Assembly (NCBI RefSeq): GCF_001612685.1
Contig: NZ_BDAY01000009.1
Span: 62,001 to 126,000, forward strand
Origin: Nocardia altamirensis NBRC 108246
Lineage (GTDB): Bacteria; Actinomycetota; Actinomycetes; Mycobacteriales; Mycobacteriaceae
DNA length: 64,000 bases
Reading direction: 5' to 3'
The first letter of the stretch is position 1. Each line of letters opens with the position of its first letter. This document shows positions 10,271 through 21,000 of the stretch, in pieces. Under the pieces are notes generated by a model. That model saw only the letters and a program-made list of their open reading frames with translations. It had not been told where the DNA came from and searched no databases. The translations under genes were made by a program, and so were the position numbers.

Positions 10271-10777
10271 TCAGGCGGTCGCCTGGGCGGCCACCCACTC
10301 CTCGATGAACTTGCGCTCGCTGTTGAGCACCCGATGGTGCAGCTGCTCGGCGAGCGGTTCGATGGCGCCGCCGACCAGCGGCACCTTGACCTGCACGGTG
10401 CCGACCACCTCGATCTCGGAACCCTCTGCGGTCGAACGCATTTCGTAGGTGCCCGACATCTCGGTGGTGATGCCGCCGGTGGCGCCCTCGAAGGTGCCCT
10501 TGGCGACCTCGCCCGCGAGCGCCTGCCAGTTGTCAGTGCGCGAGAGCATGAGCTCGCTCTTGAGTACCTTGCTCACCACGCTGGGAATCTTGTCCTGCGC
10601 GGCCTTTTCGGTCATATGGATGCGAATGGTGCCCGCGCCCTCGGGGTGCGAGAGGTCGAGCGTTGCGGTCTCGGCGTCGGCGAAACGCGCCTGCCAGACC
10701 TTGTCGTCGGTGAGTGCCCGGTGAAGATCTTCGACCGGGACGGCGTAAGGCACGGTGAAGCTGAATTTTCGGGACAT
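10271..10777 (-). CDS. DUF2505 protein, SRPBCC-like fold
   Basis: 168 residues, starting MSRKFSFTVPYAVPVEDLHR, typical of the DUF2505 family widespread in mycolate-containing actinomycetes. The fold is a START/Bet v 1-type cavity, so lipid binding is plausible but unproven. It is divergent from the DUF3592 gene with 39 bp between start codons. Confidence 0.82.
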   Translation of the reverse strand: MSRKFSFTVPYAVPVEDLHRALTDDKVWQARFADAETATLDLSHPEGAGTIRIHMTEKAAQDKIPSVVSKVLKSELMLSRTDNWQALAGEVAKGTFEGATGGITTEMSGTYEMRSTAEGSEIEVVGTVQVKVPLVGGAIEPLAEQLHHRVLNSERKFIEEWVAAQATA

Positions 10778-10816
10778 GCGCGACACCGTATCCGAGTCGC
10801 TCGGTAGCCTGTTGCG

Positions 10817-11299
10817 GTGTTGGAAACCAGCCAGTCTGATCGGCGGTCGAACCGGCTGCGGCGGGCCAGGATCGGCGTGCTCTGGGCCGCGGCGGTGATC
10901 AGCGTCCTCGTCGTGCTGCTGGTGCTCGCCGCCTGGCGCAACGACTACCTGATCAGCTCGGACAAGGGCGTGACCAGCGCGGAGGTGCTCTCCGCAGGCA
11001 GGCTGCGTTCGGCGGTCATGTACGTGACACCGGACGGCGAGACACACAATCCGAAGGTCGGCGTGCTGTATCCGACCAACCTCACCGCCGGCGAGCGGAT
11101 CCGGGTCGAGTACTACCGCGCCGACCCCGATCTGGTGCGGGTGGAAGGACGCGATGTGCGCGTCGCCATCCCACCCGCGCTGTCGGTGATCGTGGTGGTG
11201 TGGGCACTGGCGCTGCCGACGGTCTGGCTGCTGCTGCGGCTGGACCGGCGCCGTTCGACGGCGGCGGGTGCGGGATCGAAGCCTGCCGATCCGAGCTGA
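10817..11299 (+). CDS. DUF3592-type membrane protein
   Basis: 160 residues. An N-terminal membrane helix (RIGVLWAAAVISVLVVLLVLAAW) and a second near residues 120-142 (VIVVVWALALPTVWLLLRL) flank an extracytoplasmic domain with the pattern KVGVLYPTNLTAGERIRVEYY. This matches DUF3592 proteins, whose function is unknown. GTG start at 10817. Confidence 0.8.
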   Translation: MLETSQSDRRSNRLRRARIGVLWAAAVISVLVVLLVLAAWRNDYLISSDKGVTSAEVLSAGRLRSAVMYVTPDGETHNPKVGVLYPTNLTAGERIRVEYYRADPDLVRVEGRDVRVAIPPALSVIVVVWALALPTVWLLLRLDRRRSTAAGAGSKPADPS

Positions 11300-11459
11300 C
11301 CCTGCCGTCGGGCATGGATGCCGTGATCGGGGCCGGACAGGACACCACGGATTCTCGATTCCGCGCGTTCAACCGGTGACAGAGCCGCGAGGAGTTCGCC
11401 GGATCTTTCCGTGTCCTTAACGCATGTTTAGCGCCACGGGCCGTCGTGGCGGTCAACCT

Positions 11460-12605
11460 GTGGGTGTGCGTGTAGCGATTGTCGCGGAGTCGTTTCTGCC
11501 GAATATGAATGGCGTGGTCAATTCCGTGCTGCGGGTGCTCGACCACCTGGACCGGCACGGCCACGACGCGTTGATCATCGCGCCCGACACCGTGCGCGGG
11601 TTGCCGCCCGCCCCACGCTGGCACGATCGGTTCCGGGTGCACCGGGTGCCCGCGGTGATGGTGCCCAAGATCAGTTCGCTGCCGGTGGGACTGCCGCAGC
11701 CGGGAATCGTCTCGGCCATCGACGATTTCGATGCCGACGTGGTGCATCTGGCCTCGCCCTTCCTGCTCGGCGCAGGCGGCCTCGGCGCGGCACTGCGCCT
11801 GGATCTGCCCACCGTCGCGGTGTACCAGACCGACGTGGCCGGATTCGCCAAGAGCTACGGGCTTTCGCTGGCCAGCCGGGCGGCGTGGGCATGGACCCGG
11901 CGCATCCACGAGAGCGCGACCAGGACGCTGGCACCCTCGCGCGCGGCCGCGGACGACCTGGCCAGCCACGGCATTCCCCGGGTGCACCGGTGGGGACGTG
12001 GCGTCGACATCGCCCGCTTCAACCCGTCGGCGCGGCGCACCGAACTGCGCGACGCCTGGCACAGCGACGACAAGCTGGTGGTCGGCTTCGTCGGACGGCT
12101 CGCGCCGGAGAAGCACGTCGAACGGCTTGCGGTGCTGGCGAACGACCCGGACATCCAGCTGGTGATCGTCGGCGGCGGGCCAGAACGCGACCGGCTCGCG
12201 CGGATGATGCCGCGCGCGGTGTTCACCGGCGAGCTCGGCGGGGACACCCTGGCCCAGGCGTACGCCAGTCTGGACGTGATGGTGCACGCGGGCGAGCACG
12301 AGACGTTCTGCCAGGGCGTACAGGAAGCCTTGGCCTCCGGCATCCCGGTGATCGGGCCGGACGCGGGCGGCCCGCGCGATCTGATCGCGCACTGCCGCAA
12401 CGGCTATCTGCTCCCGGTCGACCGTTTCACCGAGCTGTTGCCGAGTGCGGTTGGGGCGCTGCACGATCCGATCCTGCGCGCCCGATTCGCCGGAGCGGCA
12501 CGCAAATCGGTGCTGCACCGCACCTGGCCCGCGATCTGCACCGAGCTGATGGGCCACTACGCCGACGTGACCGGCAGCCGAATGCGCTTACCGCACACGG
12601 CCTGA
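11460..12605 (+). CDS. mgtA: GDP-mannose-dependent alpha-mannosyltransferase (MgtA/PimB-like)
   Basis: GT4 glycosyltransferase acting on the cytoplasmic side of the membrane. The mycobacterial homologue Rv0557 makes mannosylated glycolipid and lipomannan precursors. About 381 residues: [20 protein letters not shown] at the start, [14 protein letters not shown] in the middle, [15 protein letters not shown] and the EX7E-type region [19 protein letters not shown]. It is followed by menG, as in M. tuberculosis (Rv0557-Rv0558). GTG 11460 is chosen by homology; ATG 11424 is in frame and has no better ribosome site. Confidence 0.9.
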   Translation: MGVRVAIVAESFLPNMNGVVNSVLRVLDHLDRHGHDALIIAPDTVRGLPPAPRWHDRFRVHRVPAVMVPKISSLPVGLPQPGIVSAIDDFDADVVHLASPFLLGAGGLGAALRLDLPTVAVYQTDVAGFAKSYGLSLASRAAWAWTRRIHESATRTLAPSRAAADDLASHGIPRVHRWGRGVDIARFNPSARRTELRDAWHSDDKLVVGFVGRLAPEKHVERLAVLANDPDIQLVIVGGGPERDRLARMMPRAVFTGELGGDTLAQAYASLDVMVHAGEHETFCQGVQEALASGIPVIGPDAGGPRDLIAHCRNGYLLPVDRFTELLPSAVGALHDPILRARFAGAARKSVLHRTWPAICTELMGHYADVTGSRMRLPHTA

Positions 12606-12679
12606 TCCCCGCCTCGACTGTGACCGAGGAATCTGTGCACCAGGCTCGGCGTGCCGTGCCACGCGCGTTAGGGTCAGGC

Positions 12680-13384
12680 GTGGCGAAAACAGAATCCACC
12701 AGGGCCTCGCTGGACAAGCAGCCGCATGAGGTCGCGTCGATGTTCGACGGGGTCGCGAAGCGGTACGACCTGACCAACACGGTGATCTCCGGTGGCCAGG
12801 ATCGCTACTGGCGCTGGGCGGTGCACAAGGCGGTGGCGCCGCGGCCGGGCGAGCGGGTGCTCGACCTCGCGGCAGGCACCGGTGTCTCCACCGTCGATCT
12901 GGCGAAGTCCGGCGCCTGGTGCCTGGCCGCCGACTTCTCCCAGGGCATGCTCGCCGCGGGCAGGTTCCGCAAGGTGCCGATGGTGGCGGCGGACGCGACC
13001 GCACTGCCGTTCGCCGACAACTCGTTCGACGCGGTGACCATCTCCTACGGCCTGCGCAACATTTCCGATTCCGAGGCCGCGCTGCGCGAGATGCTGCGGG
13101 TCACCAAGCCGGGCGGCAGGCTGGTCGTCGCGGAGTTCTCCACGCCGATCGTCCCCGGCTTCCGCACGGTGTACATGGAGTACCTGATGAAGGCGCTGCC
13201 GAAGGTGGCCCGCGCGGTGAGCAGCAACCCGGATGCCTACGTCTACCTGGCCGAATCCATTCGCGCGTGGCCCAACCAGCGCCAGCTCGCGATGCGCATC
13301 GCCGATACGGGATGGTCGTCGGTGAAGTGGCGTAATCTCACCGGGGGCATCGTCGCCTTGCACCGCGCGTACAAGCTCGGCTGA
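12680..13384 (+). CDS. menG: Demethylmenaquinone methyltransferase
   Basis: SAM-dependent methyltransferase of the UbiE/MenG family doing the last ring methylation in menaquinone synthesis. 234 residues, the same length as the mycobacterial enzyme. Landmarks: [23 protein letters not shown] motif [27 protein letters not shown] and the C-terminal [19 protein letters not shown] start at 12680, 74 bp after mgtA. Confidence 0.95.
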   Translation: MAKTESTRASLDKQPHEVASMFDGVAKRYDLTNTVISGGQDRYWRWAVHKAVAPRPGERVLDLAAGTGVSTVDLAKSGAWCLAADFSQGMLAAGRFRKVPMVAADATALPFADNSFDAVTISYGLRNISDSEAALREMLRVTKPGGRLVVAEFSTPIVPGFRTVYMEYLMKALPKVARAVSSNPDAYVYLAESIRAWPNQRQLAMRIADTGWSSVKWRNLTGGIVALHRAYKLG

Positions 13385-13402
13385 GCTGCGACCTCCGTCA
13401 CA

Positions 13403-13431
13403 CCTCACCAGCGCGAACGCGGGTGGTGAGG
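13403..13431 (+). terminator. Hairpin after menG
   Basis: Inverted repeat CCTCACCA / TGGTGAGG (8 bp, 13-nt loop), 18 bp past the menG stop and upstream of the nitrate reductase gene. Confidence 0.45.
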
Positions 13432-13496
13432 CTGAATGTGACGTGCCGATAACGCAAGGTAAACCTGGCGCAATCGGCGATGGCCATGATCGAGGC

Positions 13497-16400
13497 ATGG
13501 TGGACGCACGCACGGATCGCGCAGGGGGCACTGCGAGAACGGCATGCTCGTACTGCGGTGTCGGGTGTGGCATCACCGTGCAGACGCGGACGGGCGCCGA
13601 CGGCGCGCCCGTGATCGCCAAGGTGAGCGGCGACAAACTGCATCCGGCGAACGCGGGCAGGCTGTGCACCAAGGGCGCCACCCACCTGGAGCTGATGCGC
13701 ACACCCGGCCGGATGGCGACCGCGTACCGACGGCCCGAGCGCGGTCAGGAGCCGGTGCCGGTGCCGGTCGACGAGGCGGTGCAGGAGGCTGCCGCGCGGT
13801 TGCGGGCCATCCTCGACGAACACGGGCCGGACGCGATCGCGCTGTATGTCTCGGGGCAGATGTCGATGGAGGCGCAGTACCTGGCGACCAAGCTGGCCAA
13901 GGGATACCTGCGGACGGTGCACATCGAGGCCAATTCCCGGCTGTGCATGGCGAGCGCGGGTACCGGATACAAGCAGTCGCTCGGCGCGGACGGCCCGCCC
14001 GGGTCCTACGACGACTTCGAGCACGCCGACCTGTTCTTCGTGATCGGCGCGAACATGGCCGACTGTCATCCGATTCTGTACCTGCGCATGGTCGACCGGC
14101 TCAAGGCAGGCGCGAAACTGATCGTGGTCGACCCACGGCGCACCGAGACCGCCGCCAAGGCCGACCTGTTCCTGCAGATCGCACCGGGCACCGATCTGGC
14201 ATTGCTGAACGGCCTGCTGCACCTGCTCGTCGAAAACGGGGACATCGACAAGGATTTCATCGCCGAGCACACCGAGGGCTGGGACGGGATGCCCGAATTC
14301 CTCGGCGACTACCCGCCCGCGAAAGTGGCCGAGCTCACCGGCCTCGCCGAGGCCGACATCCGCACCGCCGCACAGTGGATCGGCGCGGCAGGCGAATGGA
14401 TGTCGCTGTGGACAATGGGGCTCAACCAGTCCACCCACGGCACCTGGAACACCAACGCGCTCTGCAATCTGCACCTGGCCACCGGCGCCATCGCGCGGCC
14501 GGGCAGCGGGCCGTTCTCGCTGACCGGACAGCCGAATGCCATGGGCGGCCGCGAAATGGGTTACATGGGGCCGGGACTGCCCGGCCAGCGCAGCGTGCTC
14601 ACCCCCGCCGACCGCGCCTTCGTCGAAACCGCGTGGGGCCTTGCGCCCGACACGATCCGCGATCAGGTCGGGCCCGGCACCGTCGAGATGTTCCGCGGGC
14701 TTGCCGCAGGACAGATCAAGGCGGCCTGGATCATCTGCACGAATCCCGTTGCCTCCATGGCCAACCGAAGGACTGTCATCGACGGCCTCGAAGCCGCCGA
14801 GTTGGTGATCGCCCAGGACGCCTACACCGAGACCGCGACCACCGCGTACGCCGACCTGCTGTTGCCTGCCACCCTGTGGGCCGAAGCCGATGCGGTGATG
14901 GTGAATTCGGAGCGCAACGTCACGCTGTTGCAGCGTTCGGTCGATCCGGTCGGCGAGGCCAAGCCGGACTGGCTGCTGATCGCCGAGGTCGCCACCGCGA
15001 TGGGGTTTGCCGGCTTCGAGTTCGCGTCCAGCGCCGAGGTTTTCGCCGAGATCAAGCAGTTCGCCAATCCGGTCACCGGATATGACCTGCGCGGCATGGA
15101 TTTCGATCGGCTCAGCGAAGGGCCGATGCAGTGGCCGTGTCCCGACGGCGCGCGGCGACGCAATCCGATCCGCTACCTCAACGATGGGGTCAGCCAGCAG
15201 CTTTTCGTGGACGAGACCGGGCGGCAGCCGCGCCTGGCCTTCGCGACGCCGAGCCGTCGGGCCGTGTTCTGGCCGCGCCCGCATCTGCTGCCTGCGGAAA
15301 TGCCCGACGACGACTTCCCGTTCCTGCTCAATACCGGTCGGCTGCAACATCAGTGGCACACGATGACCAAGACCGGGAAGATCGACAAGCTGACCAAACT
15401 GAACGGGCAGCCGTTCGTCGAGGTCCACCCGGCCGACGCGGAACGCCTCGGGGTACAGGCCGGGGACCAGCTCGAAATCGCGTCCCGGCGGGGCAGAGCG
15501 GTGCTGGCCGTGCAGGTCAGCGACCGGGTCCGGCCCGGCGATTGCTTCGCGCCGTTCCACTGGAACGACGAGCACGGCGAGTACTTGACCATCAACGCGG
15601 TCACGAACGACGCCGTCGATCCGGCCTCGCTGCAGCCGGAGTTCAAGGCCTGTGCGGTCTCGCTGCGCCGGGTCGCGGTGCCGGAGACGGAGACGCCCGT
15701 CGAGTCGACACCGCAGCAGGCCGACCTGCATCCCTTGGCGATCGCGCTCGGGCTGGACGCGGCAACCACCCCGACACTGTCCGAGTACGAACGGGTCTAC
15801 CTCAGCGGGTATCTCGCTGCCCTGCACGCGGTTCCGGTGACCGGTCAGCCGGTGCTCCCTGCTGCCGCGCCGATGTCCGCGCAGGGCAGGCTCTGGATCG
15901 ACGGAATGCTCGCGGGCATGTACTCCCGTGCGACGACGCCGGGTGCGGCCGCCGCGCCGGTGCGGTCGGTGACGGTGCTGTGGGCCTCGCAGACCGGGAC
16001 GGCGGAGGAGCTCGCCGCGGCCACGGCGGCCAGGCTGACCGAATGCGGTTTCGCGCCACGGCTGCTCGACATGGACTCCTGCACGCTGGACGGGCTGAGC
16101 GGCGATGTGCTGGTGATCACCAGCACGTTCGGCGACGGCGGTCCGCCGGACAACGGCACCGACTTCTGGGAACGCCTGGAGGCAGGCGCGGTGCGGCTCA
16201 CCGGCATGCGCTACGCGGTGTTCGCGCTCGGCGACTCCAGTTACGACGACTTCTGCGGGCACGGGCGCAAATTGGACGAGCGACTCGCCGAATCCGGTGC
16301 GGTGCGGCTGTTGCCGCGCGTCGACAGCGAACCGGACTTCCATGAGCCCGCCGAGCATTGGCTCGACGCGGTGCTCGCTGTGCTGGGCGACACCTTGGAA

Positions 16401-17669
16401 TCCGATGCGACGGACGATGATCCTGGCCTGCCGACGTCGCCGCAAGGACCGGTACGCCTCGGCGGTGCGACGACAGCGGTGCTGACCAGGGCCACCGCGC
16501 CAGCTCCAGGACGGACCCGCAGAGAGGTCGCGTCGTTCACGCGAAGCGCGCCGGTGCGCGCACCCCTGGTGCGCAACGAATCGCTCACCCCGAGCAGTGC
16601 GCCGAAAGAGGTGCGGCAGTTCGGCTTCGACCTGCGCGGGCTCGAAGCCGATTACGAGGTCGGCGATTCGCTCGGCGTCTGGCCGACCAACGACGCGGCG
16701 CTGGTCAACGAATGGCTCACCACCACGGGGCTCGACGGTCGCCGGATCATCGAGGTCGACGATCGGGAACTGTCGCTGGCCGAGGCGCTGCGCACGCACT
16801 ACGACATCAGCAAGGTGAGCAACGATCTGCTCTCCTTCATCGCCGACCGCAACCCGAACATCCGGCTGGCGAAGCTGCTGCGGCGCGACAATCGCAACGA
16901 GCTCGACAACTACCTGTGGGATCGCCAGGCGGTCGACGTGCTGCGCGATTTTCCGGTGCGCGCCGATCTGGTCGACTGGCTCGGCACGCTGAAAAAGCTG
17001 CAGCCGCGCCAATATTCGATCTCGTCGAGCCCGCTGGTCAGCCCGCACGAGGTGCAGCTGACGGTCGGCGTCGTCCGCTACGGCGATCCGGTCGCCAAGG
17101 GGTCGGCGGCCAGGCGCGGCGGGGTGTGCTCGACCTTCCTCGCCGATCGGGCGGGCGGCGACCCGGCCGCGGTGCCGATCTTCCTGCAGCGCGCGCCGCA
17201 CTTTCGCCCGCCCACCGACCCGACGGCGCCGATGATCATGGTCGGGCCCGGCACCGGCATCGCGCCCTTCCGCGGCTTCCTCCAGGAACGCAGAGAACTC
17301 GGCTGCACCGGCCGCAACTGGCTGTTCTTCGGTGAACAGCACGCCGCCAAGAACTTCTACTACCGCGCCGAACTCGAAGACATGTTCCGCTCCGGCTTCC
17401 TCACCCGACTCGACCTGGCCTTCTCCCGTGACCAACGGGAGCGGATCTACGTGCAGCACCGCATGATCGAGCACGGCGCCGAGCTCTGGTCCTGGCTGCG
17501 CGACGGCGCCCACCTCTACGTCTGCGGTGACGCCGCGCGCATGGCCAAGGATGTGGACGAGGCGCTGCTGCACATCGCCCGCGTACACGGCAAGCTGGAC
17601 GACGCTGCCGCACAAGCCTTCCGGAAACAACTGGTCGCGGAGAAACGCTACGTCCGCGACGTGTACTGA
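13497..17669 (+). CDS. Nitrate reductase fused to a CPR-type flavoprotein reductase
   Basis: One 1390-residue chain combining assimilatory nitrate reductase and its electron supply. N-terminal 4Fe-4S site: Cys17, Cys20, Cys24 and Cys57 ([13 protein letters not shown] ... GRLCTKG). The molybdopterin guanine dinucleotide domain follows to about residue 735, with the dinucleotide-binding region [21 protein letters not shown] flavodoxin-like FMN domain starts near 825 ([16 protein letters not shown]). Then come the FAD domain (RQYSISSSP, about 1170) and the NADPH domain ([20 protein letters not shown], about 1247) with C-terminal [14 protein letters not shown]. It should take electrons from NADPH to nitrate without a partner subunit. 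No nitrite reductase or transporter gene is adjacent. ATG 13497 is chosen; an upstream in-frame GTG at 13443 has no support. Confidence 0.9.
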   Translation: MVDARTDRAGGTARTACSYCGVGCGITVQTRTGADGAPVIAKVSGDKLHPANAGRLCTKGATHLELMRTPGRMATAYRRPERGQEPVPVPVDEAVQEAAARLRAILDEHGPDAIALYVSGQMSMEAQYLATKLAKGYLRTVHIEANSRLCMASAGTGYKQSLGADGPPGSYDDFEHADLFFVIGANMADCHPILYLRMVDRLKAGAKLIVVDPRRTETAAKADLFLQIAPGTDLALLNGLLHLLVENGDIDKDFIAEHTEGWDGMPEFLGDYPPAKVAELTGLAEADIRTAAQWIGAAGEWMSLWTMGLNQSTHGTWNTNALCNLHLATGAIARPGSGPFSLTGQPNAMGGREMGYMGPGLPGQRSVLTPADRAFVETAWGLAPDTIRDQVGPGTVEMFRGLAAGQIKAAWIICTNPVASMANRRTVIDGLEAAELVIAQDAYTETATTAYADLLLPATLWAEADAVMVNSERNVTLLQRSVDPVGEAKPDWLLIAEVATAMGFAGFEFASSAEVFAEIKQFANPVTGYDLRGMDFDRLSEGPMQWPCPDGARRRNPIRYLNDGVSQQLFVDETGRQPRLAFATPSRRAVFWPRPHLLPAEMPDDDFPFLLNTGRLQHQWHTMTKTGKIDKLTKLNGQPFVEVHPADAERLGVQAGDQLEIASRRGRAVLAVQVSDRVRPGDCFAPFHWNDEHGEYLTINAVTNDAVDPASLQPEFKACAVSLRRVAVPETETPVESTPQQADLHPLAIALGLDAATTPTLSEYERVYLSGYLAALHAVPVTGQPVLPAAAPMSAQGRLWIDGMLAGMYSRATTPGAAAAPVRSVTVLWASQTGTAEELAAATAARLTECGFAPRLLDMDSCTLDGLSGDVLVITSTFGDGGPPDNGTDFWERLEAGAVRLTGMRYAVFALGDSSYDDFCGHGRKLDERLAESGAVRLLPRVDSEPDFHEPAEHWLDAVLAVLGDTLESDATDDDPGLPTSPQGPVRLGGATTAVLTRATAPAPGRTRREVASFTRSAPVRAPLVRNESLTPSSAPKEVRQFGFDLRGLEADYEVGDSLGVWPTNDAALVNEWLTTTGLDGRRIIEVDDRELSLAEALRTHYDISKVSNDLLSFIADRNPNIRLAKLLRRDNRNELDNYLWDRQAVDVLRDFPVRADLVDWLGTLKKLQPRQYSISSSPLVSPHEVQLTVGVVRYGDPVAKGSAARRGGVCSTFLADRAGGDPAAVPIFLQRAPHFRPPTDPTAPMIMVGPGTGIAPFRGFLQERRELGCTGRNWLFFGEQHAAKNFYYRAELEDMFRSGFLTRLDLAFSRDQRERIYVQHRMIEHGAELWSWLRDGAHLYVCGDAARMAKDVDEALLHIARVHGKLDDAAAQAFRKQLVAEKRYVRDVY

Positions 17670-17673
17670 CCGA

Positions 17674-18708
17674 CTACACCGCGGGCGGGTTGAGCCTGGT
17701 GAAATCGCCGAGGCGGTAGTACGGGTAGTAGGGATACGGCGGGGAGGTCGCACTCGCCTTGTCGAGGCGGGCCACCTGGTCCGCGGTGAGCTCCCAGCCG
17801 ACCGCGCCGAGGTTCTGCCGCAGCTGCTCCTCGTTGCGGGCGCCGACGATGACGGTCGACACGGTCGGGCGGCGCAGCAGCCAGTTGAGGGCGATCTGCG
17901 GGACGGTCTTGCCGGTCTCCGCGGCAAGCTCGTCGAGGACGTCCACCACGTCGTAGAGCTTCTCGTCGTCGACCGGCGGGCCCGCGGCGGCGGTCTGGTG
18001 CAGGCGGCTGCCGTCCGGAATGGGTTGGCCGCGCCGGATTTTCCCGGTCAGCCTGCCCCAGCCGAGCGGGCTCCAGACCACGGCGCCGACGCCCTGGTCT
18101 TGCCCGAGCGGCATCAGTTCCCACTCGTAGTCGCGGCCGACGAGCGAGTAGTACACCTGGTGGGCGACATAGCGGGTGCGGCCGTTCTTGTCGGCCGCGG
18201 CAAGAGATTTCATCAGTTGCCAGCCGGCGAAGTTGGAGGCGCCGAGGTAGCGGATCTTGCCTGCGCGGACCAGATCATCCAGTGCGGCAACGACTTCCTC
18301 GACCGGGGTGCCCGCGTCGAAGGCGTGCAGCTGGAACAGGTCGATGTAGTCGGTGCCGAGCCTGCGCAGCGCGCCCTCCACCGCGGCGATGAGCCTGGCC
18401 CGTCCTGACCCTGCCTGGGCAGGCCCCGGCCCGGTGGGCAGGGAGGCCTTGGTCGAGAGGAGCAGCTGATCGCGCCTGCCCTTGATGGCGGCGCCGAGTA
18501 CTTCTTCCGAGGCGCCGTCGGAGTAGACGTCGGCGGTATCGAACATGGTGACGCCTGCCTCCAGGCTGATGTCGACCAATCGCCGCGCCTGCTCGGCATC
18601 GGTGTCACCCCATGCGCTGAACAGTTCGCCGCGTCCGCCGAAGGTGCCCGCGCCGAAGCTGAGGGCCGGGACGTGCAGGCCGGAAGCGCCGAGCCGACGG
18701 TACTCCAT
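17674..18708 (-). CDS. Aldo/keto reductase
   Basis: 344-residue NADPH-dependent oxidoreductase with a TIM-barrel fold. The catalytic tetrad is visible: Asp and Tyr in DTADVYSDG, Lys in LLLSTKAS and His in LFQLHAFD. The coenzyme region VIVGARNEEQLRQNL lies near the C terminus. Start ATG 18708 is preceded by AGGAGTCACC. It is divergent from a TetR gene that probably represses it and convergent, 4 bp apart, with the nitrate reductase gene. The substrate is unknown. Confidence 0.93.
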   Translation of the reverse strand: MEYRRLGASGLHVPALSFGAGTFGGRGELFSAWGDTDAEQARRLVDISLEAGVTMFDTADVYSDGASEEVLGAAIKGRRDQLLLSTKASLPTGPGPAQAGSGRARLIAAVEGALRRLGTDYIDLFQLHAFDAGTPVEEVVAALDDLVRAGKIRYLGASNFAGWQLMKSLAAADKNGRTRYVAHQVYYSLVGRDYEWELMPLGQDQGVGAVVWSPLGWGRLTGKIRRGQPIPDGSRLHQTAAAGPPVDDEKLYDVVDVLDELAAETGKTVPQIALNWLLRRPTVSTVIVGARNEEQLRQNLGAVGWELTADQVARLDKASATSPPYPYYPYYRLGDFTRLNPPAV

Positions 18709-18730
18709 GGTGACTCCTAAAAGGGTCTAT

Positions 18731-18792
18731 AGTTCCGTTAACACGTCGAACACTACACGGTTCCGACGCTAAACGAAACTGGAGTTCCGTTA
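18731..18792. promoter_or_regulatory. Candidate TetR operator region
   Basis: The near-perfect palindrome AACGAAACT-GG-AGTTCCGTT spans 18772-18791 and ends on the base before the TetR ATG (18792), covering its GGAG ribosome site. The right half-site AGTTCCGTTA recurs at 18731-18740, nearer the aldo/keto reductase start. Both sites lie in the 83-bp divergent gap, which fits autorepression plus control of the reductase. Confidence 0.6.
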
Positions 18793-19415
18793 TGACTGAA
18801 GAGGGCGCCGTCCCCGGCTCGGTCCGCCCCGGCGGACGCACGGCCAGGGTCCGCGAAGCAGTGCTACAAGCCGCGGGCGATCTGCTGGCCGAACGCGGCT
18901 TCGCCCATCTCGATCTGGCCGAGGTCGCCGCCGCGGCTGCAGTCGGCAAGACCACCGTCTATCGCCGCTGGCGGCACCCGGCGGGCTTGATCACCGACCT
19001 CCTGGTCGAGATGGCCGAGGGTTCGCTGCCGCACGCCGATACCGGCTCACTGCTCGGCGACCTCACCGCGAATGCCCACCTGGTCGCCGAAACATTGGCA
19101 AACCCCCGCCAGGGCAAGCTCTTTCAGGCCGTCATCGCGGCCGCCACCTGCGACGAAGCCGCCGCCACCGCGTTGCGCCGGTTCTACGACATCCGCCTCA
19201 CCGAATGGTCGATCTGCGTCGAGCGGGCCATCGAACGCGGCGAGGCGCCCGCGGGCACCGACGCGCGCGCCGTGCTTTCCGCGGTATCCGCCCCGCTGTA
19301 TTACCGCCTACTTGCCAGCGGTGACCCCATCGACGAGACCGCCGCGACCACCGCCGCCCTTGCCGCCGTAAACGCAGTCACCGCAGGCATATTCGTCACC
19401 TCCGCACCGACTTAG
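18792..19415 (+). CDS. TetR-family transcription regulator
   Basis: 207 residues with an N-terminal helix-turn-helix (FAHLDLAEVAAAAAVGKTTVYRRWRHPAGL) and a C-terminal domain like TetR_C_16 (CVERAIERGEAPAGTDARAVL). Its position opposite the aldo/keto reductase and the palindrome over its start suggest it represses itself and that gene. The inducer is unknown. Confidence 0.9.
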   Translation: MTEEGAVPGSVRPGGRTARVREAVLQAAGDLLAERGFAHLDLAEVAAAAAVGKTTVYRRWRHPAGLITDLLVEMAEGSLPHADTGSLLGDLTANAHLVAETLANPRQGKLFQAVIAAATCDEAAATALRRFYDIRLTEWSICVERAIERGEAPAGTDARAVLSAVSAPLYYRLLASGDPIDETAATTAALAAVNAVTAGIFVTSAPT

Positions 19416-19488
19416 CCGATCCAGGAGCCGTGCTCAACTCGACATCGGCACGCGGCAGCGATCCGACGGGACCGCATCGTTCGCCCAC

Positions 19489-19788
19489 TCACTGCCGCGC
19501 GGCGAGCTGATCGGTCTGCGCACGATGCACCTGCAACGCGGTGCGCAGGAAGTCCAGGATCAGCGCGAGCTGCTCGGAGTCGAACTGCGACAGCGCTTTC
19601 GCGCCTGCACGACCCACCGGTTCGAAGATGTCCTCGGCCACCTCGCGCGCGGCGTCGGTGGGCGCGACCAGCACTCGGCGCCGATTGGCAGGGTCCTGGG
19701 CCCGAGTGACCAGGCCTGCCCGTTCGAGCCGATCGATCACCGTGGTGGTCGCCGCTGGGCTGAGCTTGAGCTCGGTCCCGTCCACCAT
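19489..19788 (-). pseudogene. MarR-family regulator, 5' truncated
   Basis: The 99-residue frame begins inside the winged helix of a MarR protein (LSPAATTTVIDRLERAGLVTRAQDPANRRRVLVAPT) and continues through the normal C-terminal dimerisation helix. About 45-50 residues before the recognition helix are missing, and only 83 bp separate it from the next gene. The upstream sequence does not supply the missing part in any frame. It is probably a remnant, though a short product from ATG 19788 cannot be excluded. Confidence 0.7.
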
Positions 19789-19871
19789 GTCTCAGCTGAT
19801 GGGCCGCATCGCGCGCATGCTTGGCCTCGGTAGGCGCTGACCAGAGCATGGTGCCGCCCTTGTGGTTTCGG

Positions 19872-20450
19872 CTACGCCGTCCAGTGCAGGCTGCGGCCGG
19901 TGAGCGCGAGGACGCGCTCGAGCGCGGAGGCCTCGACGGGTACCGGCACGACCGGGCCGAAGAGGCCAGGGGTGCCCTCGGGCGGGGTGGCGCTCAGCAT
20001 GTCGAGTAGGACAGCAAGGTCGGTGGCGGTCGGGCTGAACGGCTGGCCGGTCGCCTTGGCCAGATCCCAGCCGTGCACGACCACCTCGTCGAGCGCGATC
20101 ATCGCCATCGCCGGGGCCTGCTCGCTCACGCCGCCCGCCTCGGTGATCCCGTCCCAGGCCGCAGGCTCACGCCAGGCACTGACCAAAGCCTTGAGCTGAG
20201 CCGGGATTCGGGCCCGCCAATCGCCGGCGAGCGCGCGCTCCGGCGCGACGTCGGGCGCGACGGAGCCACCGACTGCTTCCTTCGTCGCGGCCTGACGGAA
20301 CGCCTCGGTCAGATCGATGACGTGGGCGAGCAGGTCACGCACGGTGGTGTCGGCGCATGGCGTTGCGGCGGCGAGCTGTTCGTCGCTGATGCCACAGACC
20401 ACGGTCTCCAGCGCGGTCGCGGCCGGTTCGAAGTCGAATTCCGGATTCAT
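19872..20450 (-). CDS. TIGR03086-family / maleylpyruvate isomerase-like metal-binding protein
   Basis: 192 residues of the DinB-like four-helix superfamily. Landmarks: TPCADTTVRDLLAHVIDLTEAFRQA, ALDEVVVHGWDLAKATGQPF and the C-terminal GLFGPVVPVPVEASALERVLALTGR. Conserved His residues in LLAHVID and VVHGWDLA fit the metal site. Such proteins may be thiol-dependent enzymes using mycothiol; the reaction is unknown. AGGAGAACCG precedes the ATG. Confidence 0.85.
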   Translation of the reverse strand: MNPEFDFEPAATALETVVCGISDEQLAAATPCADTTVRDLLAHVIDLTEAFRQAATKEAVGGSVAPDVAPERALAGDWRARIPAQLKALVSAWREPAAWDGITEAGGVSEQAPAMAMIALDEVVVHGWDLAKATGQPFSPTATDLAVLLDMLSATPPEGTPGLFGPVVPVPVEASALERVLALTGRSLHWTA

Positions 20451-20622
20451 CGGTTCTCCTGAGCGAGTGGGCGTCTCCAGGTGTGCAGACGAGACAGCGC
20501 TCCGGGATTCATCGGCGCGGGGGCGTCCGCCCGCGTTCGACGCCGTCCGATACCCGCTGGCGGCCGCCCACCGCGACCAAGTCGTGACCGCGAAATGCGC
20601 TGGAAAAGAGGAGAATTGGTAG

Positions 20623-20859
20623 ATGAAGGGTGATCGTGTGGAGATAGTCGTCGATTTCGGCGACGGCTCGAGAAGTTACGAAGTAGTCGCTACCCGCGCA
20701 GGGCGGCGAGTCGAGGTGCGCATCGCGCGCGGCGTCGTCGAAGTCAGCGAGGTGACCCGCACCGGAACCGCGGTGCGCACCGCGCGCTTCATGGCCGGAC
20801 GCACGCTGGCACTTGTCGAATTTCCCGCCGACGGCACGGCAGCACTCGACGGCGAGTAG
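20623..20859 (+). CDS. Small hypothetical protein
   Basis: 78 residues, MKGDRVEIVVDFGDGSRSYE at the start, preceded by AAGAGGAG. No signal or membrane segment. It looks like a small all-beta protein with alternating charged and hydrophobic residues. I do not recognise a family. It is followed by a second small gene on the same strand, 141 bp on. Confidence 0.65.
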   Translation: MKGDRVEIVVDFGDGSRSYEVVATRAGRRVEVRIARGVVEVSEVTRTGTAVRTARFMAGRTLALVEFPADGTAALDGE

Positions 20860-21000
20860 CAGGCGCTGGCGGCCGCAGGCGGGTTGCCCGTGCGCCGGGC
20901 AGAGCGCATGCTCGACTGTGCCGGACTGTTGTTCACCTCGATTGCGGCGCGCCACGACGGGTAAGCCGTCGACCGAGGCCACAGCGGAGAGGAGCACACG

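Noticed and set aside
13398..17927. A 1509-codon open frame on the minus strand across the nitrate reductase gene
   Set aside because: It lies antisense to a gene with clear domains, has no recognisable protein pattern and is explained by high GC content and codon bias.
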